Positions 43,843 to 51,521 of a stretch of 64,000 nucleotides of DNA are shown here, one piece after another. The first letter of the stretch is position 1; each line of letters starts with the position of its first letter. A model generated the notes under the pieces. The model saw only the letters and a program-made list of their open reading frames with translations, was not told the origin of the DNA and did no database searches. Location of the stretch: contig LDXJ01000061.1 in the NCBI GenBank assembly GCA_001029295.1, positions 248,001 to 312,000 on the forward strand. The letters are read 5' to 3'. Made by a program: the position numbers and the translations under genes. The stretch is from Peptococcaceae bacterium CEB3. GTDB taxonomy: Bacteria; Bacillota; Desulfitobacteriia; Desulfitobacteriales; Desulfitobacteriaceae.

Positions 43843-45048
43843 GTGTTACTCTTGTTCATATCTTGCAGCACGAAGGAAGAACTGTGGCCCATCCCACCCG
43901 CGGGAAAAGCCCTGATCGGCGGTTACTGGAACCCGGCAGAGGAACCGGTACAAAGGCCCTCGGTACTGGAGTGGGCGGAAGGCCGGATCCTTCACCTGGA
44001 GGATTGCCCAGCCGGGACGCTTTCTTGCCCTCCGGACTGGCGGGACTGGCGCGAGTACCTGCTCATGCCCGGTTGGATCGATGCCCACGTACACCTGGCC
44101 TTAGACAGCATTGATTTTAACCTTTGCTTGGAACGCTGGCAGGACCCGCCGGCCATGGAAGCCGGGATCGTTCGCTTCTTGCGACGCTACCGTCAACTCG
44201 GAATCTGTGCCATCCGTGACGGCGGAGACCTGCCGGGTTACGGCTGGAGTGCCCATGAGAAGACAGCCGCGGGCCGGTGGTTGGGACCTGAGGTGATCTC
44301 CGTACGGGAAGCGCTTTACCGCCGGGGCCGCTACGGACGTTTTCTGGGGCGCGGCGTGGGGGACATCCGCCAGTGGCGCGAACAGCGTGAACAGTTCCTG
44401 TCGCAAGGCCAGGCCCAAGTCAAACTGATTGTGTCCGGAATCATAAGCTTTCGTGAATACGGAATCGTCGGCGCTCCCCAGTGGTCGCTGCCGGAGTTGC
44501 GGGAAATAGTCAGCGATGCTCATGCCCGAGGCCTGGCGGTCATGGCGCATGTCAGCGGCACTGAGGCTGTTGGGCTGGCGCTGGCCGCCGGGGTAGACAC
44601 CCTTGAACATGGCTATTACATCACTTCCGCCCAGCTGGAGGAGATGGCGCGCCGAGGAGTGGCCTGGGTGCCGACCGTCGCCCCCACGGGAAATATCCTG
44701 CGGCAGGAAACTGATCGCTATTCGGCTGACGAGAAACAAGTACTGACGAGGATTGTGCAACAGCATCTGACGCGCGTCTCAGAAGCCCACGCTTTAGGCG
44801 TTCACCTCGGTTTGGGCACGGATGCCGGCGCTTACCTGGTAGGTCACGCCGATTCCCTGCTTGAAGAAATGGCTTGGTTCCGGCAAGCCGGCCTGCCGGC
44901 GCGGGAAGTCTGCCGCCTGGCCACCGAAGGCAACGCAGTTATTATCGGCCGTCCCGAACTGGGCAGATTGGTTGCGGGATCCGCAATGGCAAACCTGCAA
45001 CTACGCAATACAGACAATACTGACAATTATCGCTGCCAAGGTGATTGA
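43843..45048 (+). CDS. Amidohydrolase-family protein
   Basis: 401-residue metal-dependent hydrolase of the imidazolonepropionase/prolidase-like amidohydrolase group. Metal motif HxH in LMPGWIDAHVHLALD (His82, His84); further ligands in QVKLIVSG (Lys), MAHVSGTEAV (His), DTLEHGYYI (His) and HLGLGTDAGAYLVGH (Asp). The substrate cannot be read. The start is GTG 43843 in a weak context; a TTG a few codons later is possible. Its stop (45046-45048) lies inside the -35 of the promoter for the Crp/Fnr gene. Confidence 0.85.
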   Translation: MLLLFISCSTKEELWPIPPAGKALIGGYWNPAEEPVQRPSVLEWAEGRILHLEDCPAGTLSCPPDWRDWREYLLMPGWIDAHVHLALDSIDFNLCLERWQDPPAMEAGIVRFLRRYRQLGICAIRDGGDLPGYGWSAHEKTAAGRWLGPEVISVREALYRRGRYGRFLGRGVGDIRQWREQREQFLSQGQAQVKLIVSGIISFREYGIVGAPQWSLPELREIVSDAHARGLAVMAHVSGTEAVGLALAAGVDTLEHGYYITSAQLEEMARRGVAWVPTVAPTGNILRQETDRYSADEKQVLTRIVQQHLTRVSEAHALGVHLGLGTDAGAYLVGHADSLLEEMAWFRQAGLPAREVCRLATEGNAVIIGRPELGRLVAGSAMANLQLRNTDNTDNYRCQGD

Positions 45049-45074
45049 CAATAACGTATGCTTAACTCTATAAT
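45045..45074 (+). promoter_or_regulatory. Promoter of the Crp/Fnr-family gene
   Basis: Perfect TTGACA (45045-45050), 18-base spacer, perfect TATAAT (45069-45074). GTATGC occurs twice around the -10 (about 45056 and 45077), a possible operator half-site pair. The leader is about 140 bases and includes copy A of the dispersed hairpin repeat just before the ribosome site. Confidence 0.75.
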
Positions 45075-45171
45075 AAGTATGCATTATCTTAATCCTTTCG
45101 GAAAGTGCCGGGATCGCGCCGCCGCGGAGAAAGGAACGGTGTTGTTTGCCCTGCACGTGTGCGAAAATACC

Positions 45172-45205
45172 GAGTGAACCCGTTCAGCGTAAGCTGAACA
45201 TCGAG
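45172..45205 (+). repeat. Dispersed hairpin repeat, copy A
   Basis: GAGTGAACCCGTTCAGCGTA followed by AGCTGAAC: head AGTGAACYCG and a GTTCAGC/GCTGAAC hairpin. About 25 of 30 positions agree with copy D at 32637-32666 (minus). It ends six bases before the GAAGGAGG ribosome site of the Crp/Fnr gene, so folding could affect translation. Confidence 0.65.
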
Positions 45206-45219
45206 AAGGAGGGCGATGT

Positions 45220-45888
45220 ATGGAAGCCGCCAACCTGGAAACCGCAGCCCTGGATGATTTGGAGAAAGTCCTTATCCGTCAGGCAGGTTCACTGACCCAT
45301 TATCCCAAAGGGCATATTGTCTTCGCTGCCGGTGACATTGCCGATCGGGTATACCTGATTGAAAGCGGTTGGGTCAAGATCTACCGCCTTTCCTCCGACG
45401 GGCATCGGGTAACCGTGGGAAGCATCCGCAGTCCCGGTGAAATGATGGGTTTGGCCGAGACTCTCTGGGGAGGCGAGCGGACTTGTTTCGCCGGTGCCAT
45501 TGATAATGTGACCATGGTCGTTTTACGTAGGAATAAATTTGAGGAACTTATGGCCACTCACCCCTTTCTGGCCATTAAGGTCGCCAAATTGTTGGGGGCC
45601 AGAATGCGGGAAGCGGAAGGAATCATCCATGAGATGGTGAGCTGGCAGGCACCGGGACGCCTGGCCTTGACGCTCTTAAAAATGAGCGAGCGCTGCGGGG
45701 TGGAGGCCAAGAACGGAATCAAAATCGGTTTACCCCTTACCCACGAGGAATTAGCCAGTATGGTGGGAGCCTCTCGCCAAACGGTGACAACCTTGCTCAA
45801 TACCTTTAAACACGAAAAAAGCATTTCGTACGAAGGCCGGGAGATCAAAATCGTCAATCCGGATAAGCTCGTCCGCTGGATTATGTGA
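45220..45888 (+). CDS. Crp/Fnr-family transcription regulator
   Basis: 222 residues. The cyclic-nucleotide-type beta-barrel (about 20-125: HYPKGHIVFAAGDIADRVYLIESGWVKIYRLSSDGHRVTVGSIRSPGEMMG) is followed by the dimer helix (about 125-150) and a Crp winged helix, LPLTHEELASMVGASRQTVTTLLNTFKHEKSI (about 175-205). No N-terminal Cys cluster like Fnr and no clear cAMP pocket Arg/Ser pair, so the effector is unknown. It might control the transporter operon to the right. ATG 45220 behind GAAGGAGGGCG. Confidence 0.9.
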   Translation: MEAANLETAALDDLEKVLIRQAGSLTHYPKGHIVFAAGDIADRVYLIESGWVKIYRLSSDGHRVTVGSIRSPGEMMGLAETLWGGERTCFAGAIDNVTMVVLRRNKFEELMATHPFLAIKVAKLLGARMREAEGIIHEMVSWQAPGRLALTLLKMSERCGVEAKNGIKIGLPLTHEELASMVGASRQTVTTLLNTFKHEKSISYEGREIKIVNPDKLVRWIM

Positions 45889-45942
45889 GGAAAACCCTTG
45901 ACTTTAATCAGGGTGGCTAAATGAATATCGTGTTCCTGGGAG

Positions 45943-45989
45943 ATGTCATCGGTGCGACCGCCTAATGTCGCGCAGATGACATTTTTTTT
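45943..45989 (+). terminator. Rho-independent terminator after the Crp/Fnr gene
   Basis: ATGTCATC (45943-45950) pairs with GATGACAT (45975-45982) around a 24-base loop that itself has a GCGACC/GTCGC pairing; seven T follow. It lies 54 bases after the stop. Confidence 0.8.
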
Positions 45990-46189
45990 GTCGTACTGCT
46001 GACATCGCCTGACGTTTTAATTTGTTATGCTTTAGATAAGGTCTATTTGGCCATTGATTTAAGAAAGGGGGCACGTTCACTTTACGGCAACAACCTAATA
46101 CACCGCGGCGCGATCTGTATCTCTTTCCGATGGTTGGCGAGATTCTGTTGTTTACTCTTGACAAGTCTCCTGACAAGTGAGGTGTCTCT

Positions 46190-46633
46190 ATGAAGGCGTG
46201 GCTCGGAATGATCAATAAGTTCCTGCATCCCCACCAGAAGAAGCAGGAAAAACTGTTGGCTAGACTGGCTGAGTACCGGGATTTGTCTTCCCTGGCCCTG
46301 GAAAGTGAAAGTAAGCTCATGTACTCCCTTCTGCAGCGGGAAATGAACGAGGTCTTTTGCGAATATCTGACCCTGGCCTTCCTGGACGGCATCGGTTTTC
46401 TCATCCCGCACGTTTTAGTCCTGTGGTTGATCAATTTCCGCTTTCCCTACTTAGTTTTACCCCTGCAACTGCCCTGGATCGGCAATCAACTTCCTGTCAT
46501 TATCTGGTATCCGGCGGCCGCAATTTTATTCTACGCAGGACGCCGTTTGTTGCGCAAATATTCTTTCGGTGCTCGGGTTAACCCGGTAACCCCATGTAAC
46601 CGGGACAAAACAGTCGGAGGTGCTGTTCAATGA
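46190..46633 (+). CDS. Membrane protein of unknown function, partner of the TSUP transporter
   Basis: 147 residues. A charged, helical N-terminus (QKKQEKLLARLAEYRDLSSLALESESKLMYSLLQREMNEVFCEYLTLAFLDGIGF) is followed by two membrane spans (FLIPHVLVLWLINFRFPYLVLPL and VIIWYPAAAILFYAGRRLL) and a basic tail. I do not recognise the family. The stop overlaps the ATG of the TSUP gene (ATGA), so they are translated together and may form a complex. GAGGTG lies four bases upstream of the ATG. Confidence 0.75.
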   Translation: MKAWLGMINKFLHPHQKKQEKLLARLAEYRDLSSLALESESKLMYSLLQREMNEVFCEYLTLAFLDGIGFLIPHVLVLWLINFRFPYLVLPLQLPWIGNQLPVIIWYPAAAILFYAGRRLLRKYSFGARVNPVTPCNRDKTVGGAVQ

Positions 46634-47586
46634 TTTTTCATGTGGCGGGCGTTACCGTCAACCCTATCGTCATCATAATCTGGATGATGTTTGTCGGTTT
46701 CGTTTTTTCGACCATCGGCGCGGCCGGGGGAATCCTGGCCGGAGTCGGGCATATTACCATCTTCGGTATGAAAAAGGCCAACGTCATTAAACCCATGAAC
46801 CAAATTCTCACGTTGGTCAGCCCGATCATTTCCACCCCTCTATACCTGCGGGAAAAACGGCTGGTAATACCGGCGGCCGTCACTCTCGGTTTAGGAGGCA
46901 TCATCGGAGCCCTGATCGGTTCCTGGCTTTCGCACACTTATCTGCCGGACATGAAGTCATATCAGCCCCTTTTCGGCTTGATCACTTTTGTTATCGCGGG
47001 TCGCATGTGGTATGAGCTGACCCCTCGGTTTCGTGACAAGCAACAGGTTGTCAAAAAAGCAACCAAAGCTTTTGAGAGCAAAGTGAAGGAACTGAAAGCG
47101 GCCGGAAAGCTCAATGAGATCAAGGAAATCGGCGTGAATTTCAGTGAGATGGGCATCAATAATACTTTTTCCTTCGCAGGTGAAACGTTCCGCTATAATG
47201 CCTTCTCTCCTTTCCTGGCCGGAATGTTTGTAGCCATTATCTCAGCGGCCCTGGGCGTGGGCGGGGGCTTCTTGTTGGTCCCTTTCCTGAGCAGCATGCT
47301 TGGCTTTCCGATGTTCATTGTGGCCGGCACTTCAACCATGTCTATTCTCATCTCTTCTCTCACCAGCATCGGTAACTATTTACGCATGGGCAGCCACCTG
47401 GACTTCGCCATGATCGGCTTCGAACTGATCGGCATCCTCATCGGTTCTTACTTGGGACCCACTCTTTCCAAATACATTAAGGGCGTCTACCTCAAAGGTT
47501 TCCTGGCCGTCGTCCTCACCTATATCGGCATCGGTTATGTCTTCGGCCCTCTCATCCTGCACACGATAGGAATCAAGATTATCTAG
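46630..47586 (+). CDS. TSUP-family transporter (TauE/SafE)
   Basis: 318-residue permease with two homologous halves and about eight or nine spans: FVGFVFSTIGAAGGILAGVGHITIFGM in the first half and FVAIISAALGVGGGFLLVPFLSSMLGFPMFIVAGTSTMSILISS in the second. The GxGGGFLLVPF signature is typical. A cytoplasmic loop around residues 130-180 is long and charged (KQQVVKKATKAFESKVKELKAAGKLNEIKEIG). The family exports or imports sulfite, sulfonates, sulfoacetate or related anions; here no sulfonate enzyme is adjacent. Confidence 0.9.
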   Translation: MIFHVAGVTVNPIVIIIWMMFVGFVFSTIGAAGGILAGVGHITIFGMKKANVIKPMNQILTLVSPIISTPLYLREKRLVIPAAVTLGLGGIIGALIGSWLSHTYLPDMKSYQPLFGLITFVIAGRMWYELTPRFRDKQQVVKKATKAFESKVKELKAAGKLNEIKEIGVNFSEMGINNTFSFAGETFRYNAFSPFLAGMFVAIISAALGVGGGFLLVPFLSSMLGFPMFIVAGTSTMSILISSLTSIGNYLRMGSHLDFAMIGFELIGILIGSYLGPTLSKYIKGVYLKGFLAVVLTYIGIGYVFGPLILHTIGIKII

Positions 47587-47726
47587 CCGGCGCGAGCACG
47601 ACCGCGGACTCATCCAATTCAGCCCGTTCGCAGCCGTCAAGATCAGCGACTGCTCCCCTGAATTTGAATCGAAGAAACTTGCCCGCCTCCGTAATCTGCA
47701 AGGCAACCCGAAAGGAGAAGATAGAA

Positions 47727-48512
47727 TTGGTTGAGCCGAAATCCATCACAACTTATGCCGACGCGCAAGAACTGTTTGAACGCCTCTTAAAACTGGACTA
47801 TCACCCGGTAGCCATAAAGTTCTTTAAATCCGCGGAAGAAGCGGCAAAATACCCGGCTGAGAAGAAAGCGGCCGCGAAACTCACTTTCTGCCAATTTACG
47901 GCGGCTACCCGCATGGCCAACTATGTCCTCAAAGGGACAAATGACAATATTTTGTGTGAAAACTGCCTGACCTGTTTCGGCTATACCGCCCCGTCGGATG
48001 AAGAAGCCAAAGGGCATTTTAAGTATGTGGCAGATATGGAACTTGCCAAACAGGTCTTGGCTACTAAGCCTCGCCTGCCTTTGGGAGAGCTGAAGGTTTT
48101 CATGACCGCTCCGCTGGCCAAGACGCCGGTCGATCCCGACGTGGTCATGTTTGTCTGCAACCCCCTGCAGGCTTACCATATCCTGAATGATTTCGTCGGC
48201 GCTTTCAAGGTCCATCCGCTTCAATTCAATCATACCGTGAACTCAGCGGTCTGTGGGGGGGCCGTCTGGAGTTACCTGAATCATAAGCCTAACATGAGCA
48301 CCATGTGCTCGGGCAGTTATACTTCCGGCAAAACCGAGAAGGGGGAGGTCAACGTCTTCATACCGGGTGATCAAATCCTGGACGTAGCCCGGCAGCTGGC
48401 TTACCGCACGGAAGTGTCTGACGGAGCCTCCTTCCCGTACACCGGGACGGAATGGCCCGGGCTGGATGTCTGCAAGAAATGCCCGATGGTTCGCTTCAAA
48501 GACGCGGAATAG
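47727..48512 (+). CDS. DUF169-family protein
   Basis: About 261 residues of the DUF169 family (COG2043), soluble proteins of unknown role frequent in anaerobes. Conserved pieces: DYHPVAIKFFKSAEEA near the start, TFCQFTAATRMANYVLKGTNDNILCENCLTCFGYT with a CxxC-like pair, VMFVCNPLQAYHIL, NSAVCGGAVWSYLNHKPNMSTMCSGSY and a final LDVCKKCPMVRFKD. The many conserved Cys suggest metal or cluster binding. TTG 47727 is chosen for AAAGGAG nine bases upstream; the frame opens at 47664. Confidence 0.85.
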   Translation: MVEPKSITTYADAQELFERLLKLDYHPVAIKFFKSAEEAAKYPAEKKAAAKLTFCQFTAATRMANYVLKGTNDNILCENCLTCFGYTAPSDEEAKGHFKYVADMELAKQVLATKPRLPLGELKVFMTAPLAKTPVDPDVVMFVCNPLQAYHILNDFVGAFKVHPLQFNHTVNSAVCGGAVWSYLNHKPNMSTMCSGSYTSGKTEKGEVNVFIPGDQILDVARQLAYRTEVSDGASFPYTGTEWPGLDVCKKCPMVRFKDAE

Positions 48513-48597
48513 TCTCACCCGCCCGCAAAATCTAGAATCCGCAAAAGATTTTTCGCAAGGCATCATCCGTGCAAAAAGCCGTTTGTGGTCATGCGAA

Positions 48598-48639
48598 GCC
48601 GAGCGGTTCTTCTTAGGACCGCTCGGCTCCACGTTTTTT
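48598..48639 (+). terminator. Probable terminator after the DUF169 gene
   Basis: A ten-base perfect stem GCCGAGCGGT / ACCGCTCGGC (48598-48607, 48618-48627), then TCCACG and six T. The short gap before the T-run makes it less typical, but place and orientation fit. Confidence 0.6.
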
Positions 48640-48646
48640 CTATGGT

Positions 48647-48865
48647 CTAATCCTCAAGTTTGTCGCGGCGTAGTTCGTAAAACGGGCTTTCCGCCAACAA
48701 CTCACCGCCGACGCCCATATTGCTGCGCTCGTGTTCGTCAAGTACCACATTGAATGCGGCCATGGGCAGCCCCAGAGCTTGTGAAGCGGCTTCAGTCATC
48801 CCGTGAATCAAACTGCGTTTTTGATCAATCGTGAGCGCCGGACCGTCAAAATGAATGGTTGGCAT
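48647..48865 (-). CDS. 4-oxalocrotonate tautomerase-like protein
   Basis: 72 residues starting MPTIHFDGPALTIDQKRSLIHGMTEAASQALGLPMAAFNVVLDEHERSNMGVGGELLAE. After Met removal Pro1 is the catalytic base; Arg and the hydrophobic core match the 4-OT/DmpI family, with DmpI-like VVLDE-----WGVGG replaced here by SNMGVGG. It catalyses keto-enol type isomerisations; the true substrate is unknown. Single gene convergent with the DUF169 gene. Confidence 0.88.
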   Translation of the reverse strand: MPTIHFDGPALTIDQKRSLIHGMTEAASQALGLPMAAFNVVLDEHERSNMGVGGELLAESPFYELRRDKLED

Positions 48866-49221
48866 CTTGCTTACACCCCCGAAGATGATATTCTATCCGT
48901 CAAAAAGAATGCCCTTTTTCCCCGCAAAAAATACCCGCGACAGTAGCCGCGGCTTGCGCAAAGATTCTCTAAATAAAAAAGGTTAAAACCCCTACAAATT
49001 CAGAGGAAGACCGAGTATAATAGAGTCTAGCCCATTGAAAATATAAGCAATTGAAAATGCGCGGAAGCAAAGGCCATGGAGGTCTGGACCCTTCTCTGCT
49101 GAGTGTGGACTCGGATCACTCGACAAGGAGATGGTTTACTCCTGGCCTTTTTTGTCCGCTGTTAGCCCTTGCTCTGCCGGAGCAAACGCAGGTCAGCCGA
49201 GTGTTCCTGCATTTAAGTCTC

Positions 49222-49241
49222 AGTGAACTCGTTCAACTAAA
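49222..49241 (+). repeat. Dispersed hairpin repeat, copy C; arm of a 20-bp inverted repeat
   Basis: AGTGAACTCGTTCAACTAAA. Its exact reverse complement is at 51528-51547, on the other side of the cooT-cbiQ-cbiO group. In this copy the second hairpin half has decayed (ATTAGGGG). It lies in the cooT leader, 77 bases before the start codon. Confidence 0.75.
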
Positions 49242-49253
49242 ATTAGGGGAACC

Positions 49254-49276
49254 ACTCCCACTTTAGAAGTGGGAGT
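49254..49276 (+). other. Perfect ten-base hairpin before cooT
   Basis: ACTCCCACTT and AAGTGGGAGT around a TAG loop. There is no T-run, so not a terminator. Similar hairpins occur at ends of IS200/IS605 elements, but no transposase or matching second end is present. Confidence 0.6.
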
Positions 49277-49317
49277 CTCGGATCAAACAGATTGGATCAA
49301 ACAGAGGAGGGGATACC

Positions 49318-49578
49318 ATGTGTGAAGCCAATGCTTATCTCCAAGACACCGAAGGCGAAGTACTGTTCATGGAAGCCGTCGACATCATCGAACCCTACGA
49401 GGACGGTCTCAAACTCGTGGATATTTTTGGCCGGCAAAAATTCATCAGAGCCCGAATCAAAGACATGACCCTCTTAAGCCACCGCATCGTCCTGGAAGCG
49501 GCAGAAGTCCGCCGGCCCGCCTCTCACGAAGTCGTCAGTCCCGCTCAAACGGACAGAGCGGACATCTTAACACCTTAA
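49318..49578 (+). CDS. cooT: CooT-family nickel-binding protein
   Basis: 86 residues: MCEANAYLQDTEGEVLFMEAVDIIEPYEDGLKLVDIFGRQKFIRARIKDMTLLSHRIVLE. This matches the CooT family, small dimeric proteins that bind nickel through the conserved Cys2 and were first linked to carbon monoxide dehydrogenase maturation. An added 25-residue tail (AAEVRRPASHEVVSPAQTDRADILTP) follows. ATG 49318 behind GAGGAGGGG. Directly upstream of an ECF transporter of the nickel/cobalt type, which supports a nickel role. A 15-base tandem duplication starts at its stop. Confidence 0.88.
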   Translation: MCEANAYLQDTEGEVLFMEAVDIIEPYEDGLKLVDIFGRQKFIRARIKDMTLLSHRIVLEAAEVRRPASHEVVSPAQTDRADILTP

Positions 49579-49602
49579 CCCTTAACTCCTTAACCCTTAA
49601 CT
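49573..49602. repeat. Perfect 15-bp tandem duplication at the cooT stop codon
   Basis: CCTTAACCCTTAACT occurs twice without a gap (49573-49587 and 49588-49602). The first copy includes the last codon and TAA stop of cooT (CCT TAA). Confidence 0.9.
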
Positions 49603-49767
49603 CCCCAAAATGAGGCCGGATCCGGCCTCCGATGCCGGCCGGGCTCAGAGACGGGAGTCCACGTGGATCAGTTCGAGTTTTCCCCTGGGGGCATAACTCT
49701 CCTACCATAGAGGTTGGAGCCTTCTACGGCGGAGTGTCGGTAAAAACGAAACAGTGGAGGAACGGTT
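49603..49767 (+). promoter_or_regulatory. Structured leader of cbiQ with the motif shared with cooT
   Basis: An 18-base perfect palindrome GAGGCCGGATCCGGCCTC (49612-49629), a hairpin GAGTT-CCCC / GGGG-AACTC (about 49675-49698), then CCATAGAGGTTGGAGCCTTC continuing TACGGCGGAGTGTCGG (49705-49740). This last block aligns with 49074-49110 in the cooT leader (CCATGGAGGTCTGGACCCTTCTC-TGCTGAGTGTGG), about three quarters identical. The ribosome site AGTGGAGG follows at once, so the motif may control translation. Confidence 0.5.
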
Positions 49768-50709
49768 ATGAAGCTTCCTGATTGGCTGGAAGAAAACAGC
49801 CCCGCTCTCTGCCCCTGCGGCTGCCTGGGCGGACGGAAGAAGCAGGGGTTTGTGCAAAAGACGCTGGAAGACATTGTTCGTTTCCTGCACGATTCTGTTT
49901 TTTCGGAAGAAGTCGCTTTGCAAACCGGATTTCTGCAATCTCTCGATCCCAGGGTAAAAGTGGCGGCTCTCCTTCTTTTGTTAATCTCCCTTAACTTACT
50001 GAGTCATCTTACCCTTCTCTGGGGATTCTACCTGGTTCTCCTCTTGGCGGCCCACTTGTCCGGCCTCTCGGTTCGCTCTCTCCTGAAAAGGGTTTGGCTG
50101 GTCGTCCCGCTGTTCACCGGAATTATGGCCCTGCCCGCGCTTTTTAACTGGGTGCGGCCCGGAGACCCCCTTCTTACCCTATTTCACCTGGGGGCTCCAC
50201 TCTATATCGGCCCTTGGCGCCTTCCGGCTACCCTGACCATTACCGAACAAGGTTTGCGCGGGGACGCTCTGCTAGTGAGCCGGGTGGGAATCTCCGTCAC
50301 TCTGGCCATGATCATCACGCTCACCACCCGTTGGCATGACCTTCTCCGCGCTCTGCGCAGCTTTTTCCTGCCAAAAATATTCGTCGCCACTTTGGAAATG
50401 ACGTACCGTTACATTTTTGTTTTAGTTATGAGCCTGGAAGAAATGTTCATGGCCCGCAAGGCGCGTGATGCCGGTCTTTCCGATATCAAGGAACAACGTC
50501 GCTTTGTGGCCTCTTCTATCGGCGGGCTCTTCGGCAAATCTCAATTGATGAGCGAAGAAATATATCAGGCCATGATCGCCCGGGGTTATAACGGTGAAGT
50601 CCGCCTCTCCCGGCACTTTAAGCTCACCTGGCTTGATTTGTTCACAACAGGAGTCATTCTTCTTTCCAGCTTGACTCTCTACGCCGCGGACAAAGTATTG
50701 GGAGGGTGA
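49768..50709 (+). CDS. ECF transporter transmembrane (T) subunit, CbiQ-like
   Basis: 313 residues. The EcfT/CbiQ membrane domain begins near residue 55 (LDPRVKVAALLLLLISLNLLSHLTLLW) with five or six spans. The two coupling helices have the family motifs (MTYRYIFVLVMSLEEMFMARKARDAG and EEIYQAMIARGYNGEV, the two Ala-Arg-Gly/Lys signatures). An unusual N-terminal stretch, CPCGCLGGRKKQGFVQKTLEDIVRFLHDSVFSEEVALQTG, has three Cys and could bind metal. It pairs with the ATPase gene, which it overlaps. No CbiM/NikM substrate subunit is in the window. Nickel or cobalt is inferred from cooT and family. Confidence 0.9.
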   Translation: MKLPDWLEENSPALCPCGCLGGRKKQGFVQKTLEDIVRFLHDSVFSEEVALQTGFLQSLDPRVKVAALLLLLISLNLLSHLTLLWGFYLVLLLAAHLSGLSVRSLLKRVWLVVPLFTGIMALPALFNWVRPGDPLLTLFHLGAPLYIGPWRLPATLTITEQGLRGDALLVSRVGISVTLAMIITLTTRWHDLLRALRSFFLPKIFVATLEMTYRYIFVLVMSLEEMFMARKARDAGLSDIKEQRRFVASSIGGLFGKSQLMSEEIYQAMIARGYNGEVRLSRHFKLTWLDLFTTGVILLSSLTLYAADKVLGG

Positions 50710-50711
50710 AT

Positions 50712-51503
50712 ATGACGAAGTCAACACCGCTTTTTACTTTAAAAAGCGTTTCCTATAATTACCTTCCGGACAAGCCCGTCTTAGCGCGGATTGACTTGGA
50801 CCTTTATCAGGGGGAGAGCTTAGCCATTTTAGGAGCCAACGGCAGCGGCAAATCCACTTTGCTCAAGTTGCTTTGCGGGTTGATTTTTCCCACCGAGGGA
50901 GAGATTACGGCTTTCGGCCAAACACTCAGCGAGAAAAGTCTGCAAAATCCGGCTTTTTTGCAAAGTTTCCGCCAACAGGTTGGCTTTGTCTTTCAGAACT
51001 CCGATGCGCAGCTGTTTTCAGCCACGGTTCGCGATGAACTTGCTTTCGCTCCGCTTCAGGCCGGACTCCCCGCCGAAACGGTACAGACAAGGGTCCGGGA
51101 CACAGCGGAACTCCTGGGAATTCAACATCTCTTGGACCGCCCCCCTTACCGTTTGAGCGGCGGCGAGAAAAAGAAAGTCGCTTTGGCCAGTGTCCTTGCC
51201 GTCAATCCCGAGGTTCTCTTCTTGGATGAACCCACCAATGGTCTGGATCCCCGCACCCAATTCTGGCTGGTGGAATTCCTCATCGCCTTAAAAGACGCCG
51301 GCAAAACCGTGATCATAGCTACTCATGACCTTTCTATCGTTGAAGACCTCGCGGAGAGAGTCATCGTCATCCGGGAGGATCATACCATGGCCGCCGACGG
51401 CCCTACCTTAAAAATCCTGTCCGACCGGAACCTGCTCTTAGATGTCAACTTGATCCACGAACGCTCTCATTTTCACGTCGGTGCTGCCAGACACCACGGC
51501 TAA
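50712..51503 (+). CDS. ECF transporter ATPase (A) subunit, CbiO-like
   Basis: 263 residues with Walker A GANGSGKST, Q-loop FQNSDAQLFSATV (FQNxDxQ is typical of ECF ATPases), signature LSGGEKKKVALASVLA, Walker B VLFLDEPTNGLDP and switch His IIATHDLSI. The C-terminus ends HERSHFHVGAARHHG, a His-rich tail like that of metal-transport CbiO proteins. ATG 50712 has GGAGG six bases upstream; the GTG at 50706 overlaps the cbiQ stop. It drives the adjacent T subunit. Confidence 0.92.
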   Translation: MTKSTPLFTLKSVSYNYLPDKPVLARIDLDLYQGESLAILGANGSGKSTLLKLLCGLIFPTEGEITAFGQTLSEKSLQNPAFLQSFRQQVGFVFQNSDAQLFSATVRDELAFAPLQAGLPAETVQTRVRDTAELLGIQHLLDRPPYRLSGGEKKKVALASVLAVNPEVLFLDEPTNGLDPRTQFWLVEFLIALKDAGKTVIIATHDLSIVEDLAERVIVIREDHTMAADGPTLKILSDRNLLLDVNLIHERSHFHVGAARHHG

Positions 51504-51521
51504 GCACCTATACGGTCTCAC

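Larger units (their letters stand above)
49016..49317 (+). promoter_or_regulatory. Promoter and long structured leader of cooT
   Basis: TATAAT at 49016-49021 (weak -35) starts a leader of about 290 bases. At about 49067-49152 an outer stem AAAGGCCA-GGAG / CTCC-TGGCCTTT ends in TTTTTT, a large attenuator-like terminator. Its interior holds GAGTG/CACTC and CCTT/AAGG stems and the motif GAGGTCTGGACCCTTCTC, which recurs before cbiQ. Further down are GCTC/GAGC hairpins, copy C of the dispersed repeat, and a perfect ten-base hairpin (49254-49276). It looks like a regulated, possibly metal-responsive, leader RNA. No known riboswitch class could be assigned. The 71-codon frame inside has no ribosome site and no family. 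Confidence 0.5.

Noticed and set aside
49051-49266. 71-codon plus-strand frame in the cooT leader
   Set aside because: No ribosome site and no family; it covers a large attenuator-like stem and the dispersed repeat, so it is better explained as leader RNA.
49254-49276. IS200/IS605 element end
   Set aside because: The hairpin resembles such ends, but there is no tnpA or tnpB, no second end and no target duplication.
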